This document shows positions 1-9,629 of a DNA stretch of 59,882 nucleotides, piece by piece. The DNA comes from Clostridiales bacterium oral taxon 876 str. F0540. GTDB taxonomy: Bacteria > Bacillota > Clostridia > Clostridiales > Clostridiaceae. The stretch is taken from the NCBI GenBank assembly GCA_000466585.1, contig KE993499.1, positions 1 to 59,882 on the forward strand, read 5' to 3'. The notes beneath the pieces are model-generated. The model did not search any database, was not told the origin of the DNA, and saw only the letters and a program-made list of their open reading frames with translations. Made by a program: the position numbers and the translations under genes. Position 1 is the first letter of the stretch, and each line of letters opens with the position of its first letter.

Positions 1-50
1 TCATTCTCTGTTTAATTTTCAAAGACCAATTTGTTTTGCTGTCATCTGAC
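1..50 (-). other. Probable rRNA operon leader (5' end of transcript)
   Basis: Read on the minus strand, bases 23 to 1 give a TTTGAAAATTAAACAG-type sequence, which resembles the conserved leader/spacer segment found just before 16S or 23S rRNA genes in Firmicutes. It lies directly downstream of two strong minus-strand promoters. The rRNA gene itself would be to the left of the window, so this assignment is an inference from motif and promoter arrangement. Confidence 0.6.
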
Positions 51-59
51 AACTTTTAT

Positions 60-88
60 AGTTTATCAGCTTAAATCCACTTTGTCAA
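60..88 (-). promoter_or_regulatory. Promoter P1 of leftward rRNA operon
   Basis: On the minus strand there is a perfect -35 TTGACA (88-83), a 17-bp spacer and a -10 TAAACT (65-60). The element shares the AAGTG start and GCTGA end of its spacer with the second promoter 99 bp upstream, showing that the two arose by duplication. Tandem strong promoters followed by a TTTGAAAATTAAACAG leader are the usual arrangement for rRNA operons. Confidence 0.75.
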
Positions 89-158
89 CAACCTTTTTAT
101 TGGAAGCATTTGAGAGATTTAGTTGTTCTCAATCACTTAAACAACTGCTGTGAAAGAT

Positions 159-187
159 ATCTTATCAGCTTCAGGTCACTTTGTCAA
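159..187 (-). promoter_or_regulatory. Promoter P2 of leftward rRNA operon
   Basis: On the minus strand: -35 TTGACA (187-182), 17-bp spacer, -10 TAAGAT (164-159). It is a diverged duplicate of the promoter at 60-88. Transcription runs left, away from the sirtuin gene. Confidence 0.75.
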
Positions 188-281
188 CGATTTACCCTAT
201 GGTAATTTATTCATATTACTTTATTATGATTGTTACTAAGGTTTATAATAATTAATATACTTATATCGGGAGATGACAAAG

Positions 282-1004
282 ATGTGTATAGATAAGTTAA
301 AACAAATAATAAAAAACAGCAGCAGTATAGTTTTCTTTGGAGGGGCAGGTGTTTCTACAGAAAGCAATATACCTGATTTTCGTTCAGATAATGGATTATA
401 TAAAGAACATCATACTAGATATGAACCAGAAACAATACTGAGCAAATCATTTTTTATAAATCATACAGAGGATTTTTTTAGCTTTTATAAGAGTAAGATG
501 ATATACAAAAACGCTAAACCGAACAAAGCCCATATTGCTCTTGCAAAGCTTGAGCAGATTGGCAAACTTAAAGCTGTTATAACACAAAATATCGACGGGC
601 TGCATCAGCTTTCCGGATCAAAAAATGTTCTTGAGCTCCACGGCTCTATTCATAGAAATCATTGTATTAAGTGCGGCAGGCACTATGATTTAGATTATAT
701 AATAAACAGTACGGATAACATACCTTACTGCGAATTTTGTGGAGGTATAATAAAACCTGATGTAGTTTTATATGAAGAAAATTTAGATATGAACATACTA
801 TCTTCTGCAACAAGTTATATAAGCAAATCTGATACGCTAATAGTAGGCGGTACTTCTCTTGCTGTATATCCGGCAGCCGGATTAATAAATTACTATAGAG
901 GAAATAACTTAATTCTAATAAACAAATCAGAGACGCCTTATGACAGTAAAGCAAATCTAATATTTCATGATAGTATTGGAGATATTTTAAGTTCTGTAAT
1001 ATAA
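282..1004 (+). CDS. NAD-dependent protein deacylase, sirtuin (SIR2) family
   Basis: SIR2-family enzyme that removes acyl groups from lysine side chains using NAD+ in the cytoplasm. The N-terminal part has GAGVSTESNIPDFRS, the NAD-binding GAGxS...DFR signature. The catalytic segment TQNIDGLH is followed by ELHGS with the active-site histidine. Two CxxC pairs (CIKC and CEFC) form the structural zinc site, and VGGTSLAVYPA matches the late NAD-binding region. The product of 240 residues is normal for the family. An ATG at 273 is in frame but touches the GGGAG sequence at 268-272; the ATG at 282 has that site at proper distance, so I start there. A TATAAT at 244-249 may be its -10. It stands alone, with a shared terminator separating it from the convergent gene to the right. 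Confidence 0.93.
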   Translation: MCIDKLKQIIKNSSSIVFFGGAGVSTESNIPDFRSDNGLYKEHHTRYEPETILSKSFFINHTEDFFSFYKSKMIYKNAKPNKAHIALAKLEQIGKLKAVITQNIDGLHQLSGSKNVLELHGSIHRNHCIKCGRHYDLDYIINSTDNIPYCEFCGGIIKPDVVLYEENLDMNILSSATSYISKSDTLIVGGTSLAVYPAAGLINYYRGNNLILINKSETPYDSKANLIFHDSIGDILSSVI

Positions 1005-1062
1005 TAAAAAACAAGGTCTTTATACCGACATAAGTTTTATCGGTATAAAGACCTTCATTTTA
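1003..1062. terminator. Bidirectional terminator between convergent genes
   Basis: A perfect 16-bp inverted repeat (1013-1028 and 1040-1055) with an 11-nt loop lies between the sirtuin stop and the stop of the large leftward gene. An A-run (1005-1010) on one side gives a T-run for the minus strand and a T-rich stretch follows on the plus strand, so it can serve both genes. Confidence 0.85.
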
Positions 1063-4000
1063 CAATATTCCGGCAGCAAGTTCTCCAATAGTATTTATAT
1101 AGTTAAACTCATCAAATTTAAATTCCTTTAATTTTGTAGGTACACTTAAGTACAGCACACCCTTTACTGATCCATTTTTAACAAGCGGAATTACAACTAT
1201 AGAATGCCAGTCCGGCATACCTGTAACAGAATCATAACTTACACTTTCATCCCAATCAGTCATATACAGCCCTTGTTTTTTTAATATTACTGAGTTGACT
1301 GCCTCGCTATTATAATTAATTGGTTCTGACCAGCTTTCATTAAATATCTTTCTAGAATATATATTTTTCAGTTCATTATTATCAACTGCAAAAAACATTC
1401 CGCACTCAGATTCAGTAATCTCTATAATTCTTCCAAGCAGATTATATATTTTATTTTCGAGACTTGTATTCTGTTTTATGAGCTCAATAATATCTACCAT
1501 CGCAAGTATATTTCTTGAATCTTGAACCGTGTTGCCTGAAACAATTCCCGATAGTTTATTTCTGCCCTTTACTTTATTTGAAAAATCGTTGCTCCAAACT
1601 TGACATCTATTCCTCCCAAGTTCTTTTGAAACATATAAAGCTTGGTCAGCTTTTTCTACTAATTCTTTTTTCCATTGAGCGTTATGAGGATAAGTAGCAA
1701 TACCTAAACTCATTGTAACAGACGTTTTATCACCTAAAATTTTTGCTTCCTCAACAGCTTTTCTAAGCTTTTCAGCAATAACCAAGGCACCCTTACAGTC
1801 AGTTTGCGGAAGAATAATAATAAATTCTTCTCCACCATACCTGCCAAATATATCATTTTTTCTTATATTATTTCTTACGATATCACAAGCTCGCCTTAGA
1901 ACCTCATCACCAGCCTGATGTCCGAATCTATCATTTATCTGCTTAAAATGATCCATGTCCATCATAATTATAGAAAAAACATTATTACATTCATCAGCCC
2001 TATCGATTTGCTCACTAAGCGCTTCTTCAAGGAATTTTCTAGTAAGCGCTCCAGTGAGTTTGTCAGTAGAAGATGTTATCAAAAGTTGATGTCTTTCTAT
2101 ATTAATACCTGCTAATCTGCTTAATTCAACACATTTTTTAAGTGTATCTTTATTAAAATTATTGAGGATTCTTTCCGACTCAAGATATATATATCCCTTT
2201 ATGGAATTCCCAAATTGATTATCATTTGAATTTTCCATATTCATTATTATCGGAACACATATAATAGCTTTAGCTCCTTGAAGGATTACATTAAATTCAG
2301 ATGCATCTCCATCAGCAGCATCTGTCATTAAAATTGCTTCTCTACTGGATTTCGCTTTTTCAAAAACGTATTTACTTCTAGGAACTAAATTACTTCCATC
2401 CATAGAGGCTACTACATTATAGGTTTGATCATTGCCGTCAATAACAATAATACTTCTAGTAGCAATTGTAATGCTGGCAAGGTATTTTACTATAAGTTCT
2501 AAATTTTTTACAGGATTCGAATATAAACTTTTAACAATGTCTGAAGAACTTCTGATCGTCTTAGGTAAATATGAGTTATATAATCTCCTTGCAGACCTTA
2601 TAAAATATTCATTGTTTAATATCTCTTTAACATCTTCAAACGTAAATAGTTTATTAAGCTTCTCTATATCAATTTCGTCATAACCCATATTCTCCTTAAA
2701 AAGCACCTTATCATACTCTCTATAGCTTTTTAAGGTCGCAAGCTTCTTAAATGGATTCAGCAAATCATTTTTAATTACAAATTTCACTTTGAATTCATCC
2801 GGAACGCTTAAAGTTAGCTTCTTAATTATTTCACAGGCCTCGAAATAAAAATTTATTGAATAAAAATAATCCCTACTATAAAAATAGTAATCGCCTAATT
2901 CGCTGCAAACATTTAGCCTTGTCCAATCATCTTTCTTAATTTTTGAAATTTCAAAACAAGTATTTAATTCCTTTAAACTATTGGTTCCCTTAGCAAATAT
3001 ACCTCTCAGGTAAAATTCTTTTATTTTTAATATGTCAGGTTTATCATTTATCTTATAGTTTTCAGCTTCATTGAATAGATTTTCCGCCTGTTTTTCAAAC
3101 CCCCTTTTATGAAGTTCAAAAGAAGTATAATAAAGTTTCTCAACTTTTTTAATAGGCAATTGGAACTTATTTATAATTTTAAATATATCCTGAATTCTTG
3201 CATCTAAATCTTTGCCGCCTTCAAGCTTGTCAAAACTGATAAAAGCACTTAAGATGCTGCATTCAAGCTTTTGTAACGACTCATCATTTTTGTAAACATC
3301 CAAGGCTTTATTTATAAAATAATATGCCTTATCTGAGTCACCTAGATTATAAAACAATTCTGAGCTCATTTGGTAGTATATTGCAATTTCTTTTCCATGC
3401 TCCGGATACTCTTCAAGTTCCTTTTTAGCTAGCAGATGATACTCATAAGCCTTTTTAAAATCTCTCAATTTTAAATATATATTTGAAAGATAATTATAAC
3501 AATAAAATACATTTCCTTCATAATCTATTTTTTGTGACTTTTTTAAAGCATCAAGGAAATATTCAAGCGAAAGTTCGTAATTCCATTCCTCGAAATAGGA
3601 GCAGGCCAGATTAGTCAAAGCCATTATCTCATATTTAATAATATGATTTCGCTCGCTAATCTCTTTAACTTTTTTAAGATAATTTATGCTTTCTTTATTA
3701 TTCTGATATATATCTGCATATACAACTGAAATATTATTTAATGCTATAACAATCCCCTCAGAATAATCTATCTTCTCAAAGCACTTCAAACTTTCCTTAT
3801 AACAACTCAGTGCTTTATCACCCATAGAGTTATCCAAATAAATATTTCCTAAATTCTTATAGAACAGCCCTTTGAATTTATACTCATCTTCTTTACATAG
3901 CTCGATACAATATCTGCATATTTTTTCAGCATCTTTGTATTCTTGTTTCATTAACAAAATTCTTGCCTGAAGATCTTTTATTCCAAAATATATTTTTATA

Positions 4001-6447
4001 TCTTCTTCTAAAATATTGGATTTCTTTAATATTTCCTCAGACTTCTTTATATAACTCGAAGCTTTATCAATTTCATTTTTTGAAAAGTATACCTTTGCAA
4101 TTCTATTCAATGCCTCAATTTGTATTTTATACTTATCTTGGGTTACAGCTAAGCTTTCTGCTTCTTTAAAGGATTCAATCGCCCGCACTCCATTACCGTC
4201 ATCGTGATATATATCTCCAATTCTGATAAGAAGCTCTGCTTTTCTATAACATTGGTCATTTTCATCTATTATAGAAACAGCCCTTATTAAGTTTTTTATA
4301 GCCTCTCTCCTGTTCTTAAAAAGCTCCATCTTATCCGCTGTTTCCAGGCAATATTTTATTACCTTTTCTTTATGACCGGCCTTTTCAAGGTGATAGATTA
4401 GTTCCTCTCTATTACTCAGCCCATCATTAAGCTGCATTTCTAATAACTCTGCAGCCAATTCATGCTTTTTCTTTTTATAGTCCTTGTCCAATGTTTTTCT
4501 AATTAAACTTTTCAATATTCTATTAGAAAAATCATAAACGAAACCTCTATCTTCAATTTTTTTGCATAATACGCCACGAAGCTCTAAATAATTAACCTTC
4601 TCTAATACATCACTTGTATCCTTCAAAACAATTTTGGTTATATCCTCTATAGAAATAGCCGTATTAAAAATTGATATACCGTTTAAAATCTCTAAACTCA
4701 AATCATCTATTTCTTTTATTTGTGAAAGAACTGCTTGTTCCATATCTGAAGGTACAGGAAGTTTACTATAATCATAATCAAATTTACTATTCCATATTCC
4801 GCTTCGCTCGTCTACATAGATATTATTCTGTGAATACAAATTTTTTATAGTCTCTTCAATGAAAAGAGGATTCCCAAATGTCTTTGAGAATATCCTTTCG
4901 CCAAAAATATTTGGCCGTACAGGCATTCTTAATACATTCTGAATAAGTGAAACAGAATCATCATTATTAAGACCGCGTAATGGTATATCTATAATGTTTG
5001 CCTGTCCAGAAACCTTCATAATAAACTCTGATAGTTTCTTATTGTTCGTCAAATCTCCATCACAGTAAGAAAAGACAAACATTATACTTTTATTTCTCAG
5101 GTATAAATACTCTAAAATATCTATAGAAAATTCTCCGGCCTTATGAAGATTATCAATAATGAATACGGCAGGTTTGCCTTTCATAAAATCATTTATAAAA
5201 GCACATACAGCCCCTGCTAATCTAATATTCTCTTTATCTCCTGATATTCCTATACTTGGAACAATATTTTTATTATTTCCAAGCTCAGGTATAATCTTTA
5301 TTAATTCGCCCTCATATCTTTCCAATAGTTCGCTATCGCACTCACTAATTATCCTTTTTATAATATCTATTGCAGCTCTATTACTTCCATAATTTGATGT
5401 TTCAAGATTATAGCTTGAATAGACATTTACATTTTTCAGAAGCAGTATCCTCTCTAGCTCTTTTAATAGCTTTGTTTTGCCTATTCCATATTCTCCGTGA
5501 ACTATAACAAATTTCTCTCGAAGTCCCAGCTGAGACATTGAATTATAAATATTAATTATATTGTTAATTTCATATTCTCTTCCTATAAGCTTAGTATTAA
5601 AATTAAGCTTTTCAATTTCACTCTGATAGTGAGCTTTATAACTTGTCCCAAACTCTTTGTTTATGTCTTCAATTATTTGTCTTATATTGATATATCGCTT
5701 TTTTATATCATGATTTATCATCTTATCAATTATTGGAGTTAGTTTGTTTAAAAACTCAAAATAACTTTTTGTAAAATGTTTTTCCGTCTTTTTTATTTCT
5801 TGTACTGTACTTAAATTATCCTTTACTTGCTTCTTGACAATTAATAATAACAGTATTCCGAGGGAGTAAATATCTGAAGACACTGATTGCATCTTATCTT
5901 CAAGTATCTCAGGAGCCTTAAAAATAAGCTGACTGTTTTTTAAATTCCAATAATCATATTTTTCCAGCTCAACAGTAGCCATATCTTTAAATTTAATCTT
6001 AGAATTACTGATAAAGATGTTATCTAAATTTATACAGCCATATATAAAACCTCTCAAATGCAAATAGTTAATGCTCTGGCACAGTTCTATAATAAGCTCT
6101 AATACTTCTTTCTCATTCATACCATCTATAAAGTTTATTAATTCATAATTTGCTTCTAAATATTCATTAACATAAAAATACCTTAAGCTTTCTATTTTCT
6201 TGCTATCTATAGTCTGTATAGAATCAAAATTATATAATCTTACAAAACTTTGCTTATCTATAGTAACTAGTGAAGAAAACTCTTTAACATAGAAATCAAG
6301 CAGACTTTCTGGGAGATATTCGGAATTAATAATATTCAATTGGAATTTTTCATTTTCATTCTTAATATCTGAAACCAAGTATTCAGAAACCAAGCGGTTT
6401 TGCTTCAAGTTTTTAAGTATTCTGTATCTATTATTAATTAAATTCAT
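1060..6447 (-). CDS. Pseudokinase - AAA/STAND ATPase - TPR - GAF - GGDEF - GAF signalling protein
   Basis: A 1795-residue cytoplasmic signalling protein with no evident membrane segment. Residues about 8-265 have the fold pattern of a Ser/Thr kinase (APE at 178-180, SDIYSLG at 191-197), but the catalytic HRD is YGC (136-138), DFG is DMA (155-157) and no VAIK lysine is seen, so it should be an inactive pseudokinase. An ATPase module follows with Walker A GEYGIGKT (318-325) and Walker B AVFIIDNLH (427-435). Residues about 700-1150 are TPR-like helices. A GAF-like region precedes a diguanylate cyclase domain with an intact GGEEF (1538-1542) and an RKND inhibitory-site motif five residues before it. 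A second GAF-like region ends the protein. It probably makes c-di-GMP in response to a ligand or partner. The start has GAGG six bases upstream. Confidence 0.88.
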   Translation of the reverse strand: MNLINNRYRILKNLKQNRLVSEYLVSDIKNENEKFQLNIINSEYLPESLLDFYVKEFSSLVTIDKQSFVRLYNFDSIQTIDSKKIESLRYFYVNEYLEANYELINFIDGMNEKEVLELIIELCQSINYLHLRGFIYGCINLDNIFISNSKIKFKDMATVELEKYDYWNLKNSQLIFKAPEILEDKMQSVSSDIYSLGILLLLIVKKQVKDNLSTVQEIKKTEKHFTKSYFEFLNKLTPIIDKMINHDIKKRYINIRQIIEDINKEFGTSYKAHYQSEIEKLNFNTKLIGREYEINNIINIYNSMSQLGLREKFVIVHGEYGIGKTKLLKELERILLLKNVNVYSSYNLETSNYGSNRAAIDIIKRIISECDSELLERYEGELIKIIPELGNNKNIVPSIGISGDKENIRLAGAVCAFINDFMKGKPAVFIIDNLHKAGEFSIDILEYLYLRNKSIMFVFSYCDGDLTNNKKLSEFIMKVSGQANIIDIPLRGLNNDDSVSLIQNVLRMPVRPNIFGERIFSKTFGNPLFIEETIKNLYSQNNIYVDERSGIWNSKFDYDYSKLPVPSDMEQAVLSQIKEIDDLSLEILNGISIFNTAISIEDITKIVLKDTSDVLEKVNYLELRGVLCKKIEDRGFVYDFSNRILKSLIRKTLDKDYKKKKHELAAELLEMQLNDGLSNREELIYHLEKAGHKEKVIKYCLETADKMELFKNRREAIKNLIRAVSIIDENDQCYRKAELLIRIGDIYHDDGNGVRAIESFKEAESLAVTQDKYKIQIEALNRIAKVYFSKNEIDKASSYIKKSEEILKKSNILEEDIKIYFGIKDLQARILLMKQEYKDAEKICRYCIELCKEDEYKFKGLFYKNLGNIYLDNSMGDKALSCYKESLKCFEKIDYSEGIVIALNNISVVYADIYQNNKESINYLKKVKEISERNHIIKYEIMALTNLACSYFEEWNYELSLEYFLDALKKSQKIDYEGNVFYCYNYLSNIYLKLRDFKKAYEYHLLAKKELEEYPEHGKEIAIYYQMSSELFYNLGDSDKAYYFINKALDVYKNDESLQKLECSILSAFISFDKLEGGKDLDARIQDIFKIINKFQLPIKKVEKLYYTSFELHKRGFEKQAENLFNEAENYKINDKPDILKIKEFYLRGIFAKGTNSLKELNTCFEISKIKKDDWTRLNVCSELGDYYFYSRDYFYSINFYFEACEIIKKLTLSVPDEFKVKFVIKNDLLNPFKKLATLKSYREYDKVLFKENMGYDEIDIEKLNKLFTFEDVKEILNNEYFIRSARRLYNSYLPKTIRSSSDIVKSLYSNPVKNLELIVKYLASITIATRSIIVIDGNDQTYNVVASMDGSNLVPRSKYVFEKAKSSREAILMTDAADGDASEFNVILQGAKAIICVPIIMNMENSNDNQFGNSIKGYIYLESERILNNFNKDTLKKCVELSRLAGINIERHQLLITSSTDKLTGALTRKFLEEALSEQIDRADECNNVFSIIMMDMDHFKQINDRFGHQAGDEVLRRACDIVRNNIRKNDIFGRYGGEEFIIILPQTDCKGALVIAEKLRKAVEEAKILGDKTSVTMSLGIATYPHNAQWKKELVEKADQALYVSKELGRNRCQVWSNDFSNKVKGRNKLSGIVSGNTVQDSRNILAMVDIIELIKQNTSLENKIYNLLGRIIEITESECGMFFAVDNNELKNIYSRKIFNESWSEPINYNSEAVNSVILKKQGLYMTDWDESVSYDSVTGMPDWHSIVVIPLVKNGSVKGVLYLSVPTKLKEFKFDEFNYINTIGELAAGIL

Positions 6448-6624
6448 GCTAACCTCACTCCCCTGCTTAGAAACATATTATAAGTATAACATTTTGTGTA
6501 AATACGGTAAATATTTTATATTTGATTATATTAAGTAATTATATCATAGCTTTGATATATAAATCACAACCTTTTAACTCACTCATATAATAATACAAAA
6601 ATAGTAATATTGCAGGTGAAGTAT

Positions 6625-7962
6625 ATGAACTATGAAATGCAGGAGTCTCCTTACAGACACTTAGTAACAGGTGTGGATACACAAGTTCCATTAGCTAATG
6701 GAAATTATGGAACCTATGTTAATTTTGATAATGCTGCCACAACACCGCCTTTTAACTCAGTTCTTAAAGATATTATGAATTTTGCACCATGGTATTCTTC
6801 AATTCACAGAGGTAATGGTTATAAATCTCAGTTTTCATCAAATATCTTTGAAAACTCACGTGATACAGTTTTAAACTTTGTACATGCTGATTCAAAACAT
6901 AACACTGTCATCTACGTTAAAAATACCACGGAAGGAATAAACAAACTAAGTTTCAGACTTTGCAGCGGAGACAAAAAATGTGTTGTATTGTCTAGCAATA
7001 TGGAACATCATTCAAATGATTTGCCTTGGAGGGACAAATATAGACTTGACTATATTGAACTTGATAAGCAAGGAAGGTTATCCTTAAAAGATTTAGAGCA
7101 AAAACTAATCAACTATAACGGAACTGTTAAGTTAATTACCGTTTCAGGAGCGTCAAATGTCACAGGCTACATCAATCCTATCTACGAAGTAGCTAAACTT
7201 GCGCATAAACATAACGCTAAGATATTAGTTGATGGTGCTCAACTGGTTCCTCACTCTCCAGTTGATATGAAACCCGAAGACTCCCCAGATCATATAGATT
7301 TTTTAGTATTTTCAGCTCATAAAATGTATGCACCTTTTGGTATAGGGGTTCTTATTGGTCCAAAGAGTGCTTTTGAACAGGGATCTCCTGATTATAAAGG
7401 TGGCGGTACAGTAGATTTGGTTACTCATGAATATGTGGCGTGGAGTGAACCTCCTGAAAAAGAGGAAGCCGGAACACCTAATGTTATGGGAGTTGTCGCT
7501 TTAGTTTCATCAATTAAAACGTTAAACTCAATTGGAATGAAAAATATAGATAATTACGAGAGAAACTTAGCATATTACACTCTTTCAAATATTAAAAATA
7601 TTAAAGATATAGAGCTTTATGCAGACTCAGAGGATATTAATAATAGAGTTAGTATAATTCCATTCAATATTAAAGGAATGCACCACAACATTGTATCTGA
7701 AATACTTTCTTCCGAAGCTGGTATAGCAGTCAGAACAGGATGCTTTTGTGCACATCCTTATGTTCAAAAACTTTTGGATATACCTGACAATGATATTGCA
7801 AGTTATCTTAGAACAGAAAAATCAGAAAGACCAGGTATGATAAGACTGAGCTTTGGTTTATATAACAATTTCTCTGAAATAGATTATTTTTTAAGAGTCT
7901 TGAAACATATAATTTATAACAAGCAATACTTTTTAAATAAATATAATAATTATAAACATTAA
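6625..7962 (+). CDS. Aminotransferase class V, cysteine desulfurase-like
   Basis: PLP-dependent enzyme of the class V aminotransferase (NifS/SufS-like) family, 445 residues. The segment FDNAATTPP opens the fold, DGAQ gives the cofactor-binding aspartate, SAHKMYAPFG carries the PLP lysine, and RTGCFCAHP near the C-terminus has the cysteine found in cysteine desulfurases. It is therefore likely to release sulfur from cysteine, though related enzymes act on other substrates. An in-frame TTG at 6610 is possible, but AGGTG at 6614-6618 sits six bases before the ATG at 6625, which I take as the start. No SufU or IscU is adjacent; the next gene is a DsrE-like sulfur-relay protein. The gene is followed by a strong terminator, so the two are probably not one transcript. 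Confidence 0.85.
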   Translation: MNYEMQESPYRHLVTGVDTQVPLANGNYGTYVNFDNAATTPPFNSVLKDIMNFAPWYSSIHRGNGYKSQFSSNIFENSRDTVLNFVHADSKHNTVIYVKNTTEGINKLSFRLCSGDKKCVVLSSNMEHHSNDLPWRDKYRLDYIELDKQGRLSLKDLEQKLINYNGTVKLITVSGASNVTGYINPIYEVAKLAHKHNAKILVDGAQLVPHSPVDMKPEDSPDHIDFLVFSAHKMYAPFGIGVLIGPKSAFEQGSPDYKGGGTVDLVTHEYVAWSEPPEKEEAGTPNVMGVVALVSSIKTLNSIGMKNIDNYERNLAYYTLSNIKNIKDIELYADSEDINNRVSIIPFNIKGMHHNIVSEILSSEAGIAVRTGCFCAHPYVQKLLDIPDNDIASYLRTEKSERPGMIRLSFGLYNNFSEIDYFLRVLKHIIYNKQYFLNKYNNYKH

Positions 7963-7973
7963 CTTTACCTCCA

Positions 7974-8033
7974 GGCTATCGCGAAACACTATATGATAAA
8001 TTAAGGCGTTTCGCGATAGCCATTTTATTTTTA
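7974..8033 (+). terminator. Rho-independent terminator
   Basis: A perfect 14-bp inverted repeat (7974-7987 and 8008-8021) with a 20-nt loop is followed by a T-rich tract (8022-8032), immediately after the class V aminotransferase gene. Confidence 0.85.
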
Positions 8034-8101
8034 TGAATAAAAGTAAATATACAGCTTAAAATAAACATGTTACAGATATTTACTAAAGGATGGTGATTTA
8101 T

Positions 8102-8578
8102 TTGAACAAAAAAATAAATCTTCTTTTATTCAGCGGAGATTATGACAAAGCACTTGCAGCATTAATTATTGCAAATTCTGCAAAGGAACTTGGAGCAGAT
8201 GTATCAATTTTTTTTGCCTTCTGGGGACTTATGTTAGTTAGAAATCCTGAGGTACCTATTGCGGATGAGAAGTCCTTATACGAAAAAATGTTTAGCATAA
8301 TGACACCAAAAGGGCCTGAAGAACTGCCTCTATCCAAAATGAATTTCAGCGGATTCGGCAAAGAAATGCTTAAAGCAATGATGAAAGAGGAAGATACGCC
8401 AAGCCTGACAGCCTTTCTAAACGGAGCTAGAAAAAAAGGAGTTAAATTTTACGGTTGCAAGCTATCAGTAGAAGTTATGGGTTTTAAAAGTGAGGAACTC
8501 TTACCTGAGCTTGAAGTAATAGATGCTAAGCAATATTTGAAAGATGCTTTAGAATCAGATATGCAGTTATTTATATAG
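8102..8578 (+). CDS. DsrE/DsrF-like sulfur-relay family protein
   Basis: A 158-residue protein resembling DsrE/DsrF/DsrH-like proteins, which carry persulfide sulfur on a cysteine. The N-terminal strand-loop LLLFSGDYDKALAAL and the late FYGCKLSVEVMGF, with the candidate sulfur-accepting cysteine, fit this group. The partner and pathway are not known from the sequence. An in-frame ATG at 8090 abuts AAAGG, whereas the GGTGAT at 8092-8097 is well placed for the TTG at 8102, so I choose the TTG. It sits just downstream of a cysteine-desulfurase-like gene, which supports a role in sulfur transfer, but a terminator separates them. Confidence 0.75.
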   Translation: MNKKINLLLFSGDYDKALAALIIANSAKELGADVSIFFAFWGLMLVRNPEVPIADEKSLYEKMFSIMTPKGPEELPLSKMNFSGFGKEMLKAMMKEEDTPSLTAFLNGARKKGVKFYGCKLSVEVMGFKSEELLPELEVIDAKQYLKDALESDMQLFI

Positions 8579-8656
8579 ATAGCTATCTGAGCAGTTGAAA
8601 CACCCCTGTTTTTATTATAGAATTTAGTTATACTATAAATATTTCCGGGGGTATCT

Positions 8657-9592
8657 ATGAAAAACAAGCATAAGGCACTTGCCATTTTAGCAGGTATAGT
8701 TTCATCAAGTATATTCGGACTGAGTTTTTTATTTTCAAAAATGGCATTATCCGAAGCGGGGATCTATGAACTGCTATCTTTTAGATTTTTAACAGCTTTT
8801 TTAATAATGTCAGTTCTTGCAGTGTTTAAAATAATCAAACTGGATTATAGAGGTAAAAATATAAAAGGCTTATTAATCCTTGGTCTTATGGAACCTGTTG
8901 TATACTTTATATTTGAGACCTATGGAATTAAGTTTTCCTCATCATCCATTGCGGGACTTATGATATCACTTATACCAATAGGCGTCGTAATATTATCTGC
9001 ATATTTTCTTAAGGAAAAACCCTCAGTTTTACAGGTAGGTTTTATTATACTGTCTGTTTTAGGTGTAATGTTTATTGGAATTATGGGGAGCTCAAATTCA
9101 GGAAATTCTAGCTTATTTGGAATAATATTATTAATCGGCGCAGTATTATCTGCAGGAATGTTCACCATTATTTCAAGAAGATTATCAAAGAATTTTACCC
9201 CCATGGAACTCACCTATTCCATGATGGCTATGGGTGCAGTTTTTTTTAATTCTGTATCAATAATTCAACATATAGTTCATAATAATATAAAAGACTATTT
9301 TTCTATATTAGCTAATACTAAGTTTTTAATATCTATAGGATATTTAGGAATTCTATCATCGATAGTTGCTTATTTTTTAATAAACTTTACCTTATCTAAG
9401 ATAGAAGCTTCAAAATCATCAGTTCTTTCAAATATATCAACGATTGTATCTATAATAGCAGGAGTAGTTTTTTTAAAAGAAGCATTCCATTATTATCACT
9501 TAATAGGCTCTCTAATGATACTGCTTGGTGTATGGGGAACAAATCGTTTTGAACCTAAGGCAATAATAAAAAATGAAATCTTGGAAGAATAA
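8657..9592 (+). CDS. DMT superfamily (EamA) transporter
   Basis: A 311-residue integral membrane protein with about ten hydrophobic helices in two similar halves, the EamA/drug-metabolite transporter layout. The first helix region (ALAILAGIVSSSIFGLSFLF) and the second-half helix beginning GIILLIGAVLSAGMFTI show the repeat. It should move a small metabolite across the cytoplasmic membrane; the substrate cannot be told from sequence. The start ATG follows CCGGGGG. The gene ends at a terminator shared with the convergent rubredoxin gene. Confidence 0.88.
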   Translation: MKNKHKALAILAGIVSSSIFGLSFLFSKMALSEAGIYELLSFRFLTAFLIMSVLAVFKIIKLDYRGKNIKGLLILGLMEPVVYFIFETYGIKFSSSSIAGLMISLIPIGVVILSAYFLKEKPSVLQVGFIILSVLGVMFIGIMGSSNSGNSSLFGIILLIGAVLSAGMFTIISRRLSKNFTPMELTYSMMAMGAVFFNSVSIIQHIVHNNIKDYFSILANTKFLISIGYLGILSSIVAYFLINFTLSKIEASKSSVLSNISTIVSIIAGVVFLKEAFHYYHLIGSLMILLGVWGTNRFEPKAIIKNEILEE

Positions 9593-9629
9593 TAAAAAGA
9601 TGACTCAATTGAGCCATCTTTTTATTATT
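9588..9629. terminator. Bidirectional terminator
   Basis: A long near-palindrome (AATAATAAAAAGATG, then CTCAATTGAG, then CATCTTTTTATTATT) spans the ends of the converging transporter and rubredoxin genes. A/T runs on both sides of the stem allow termination in either direction. Confidence 0.8.
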
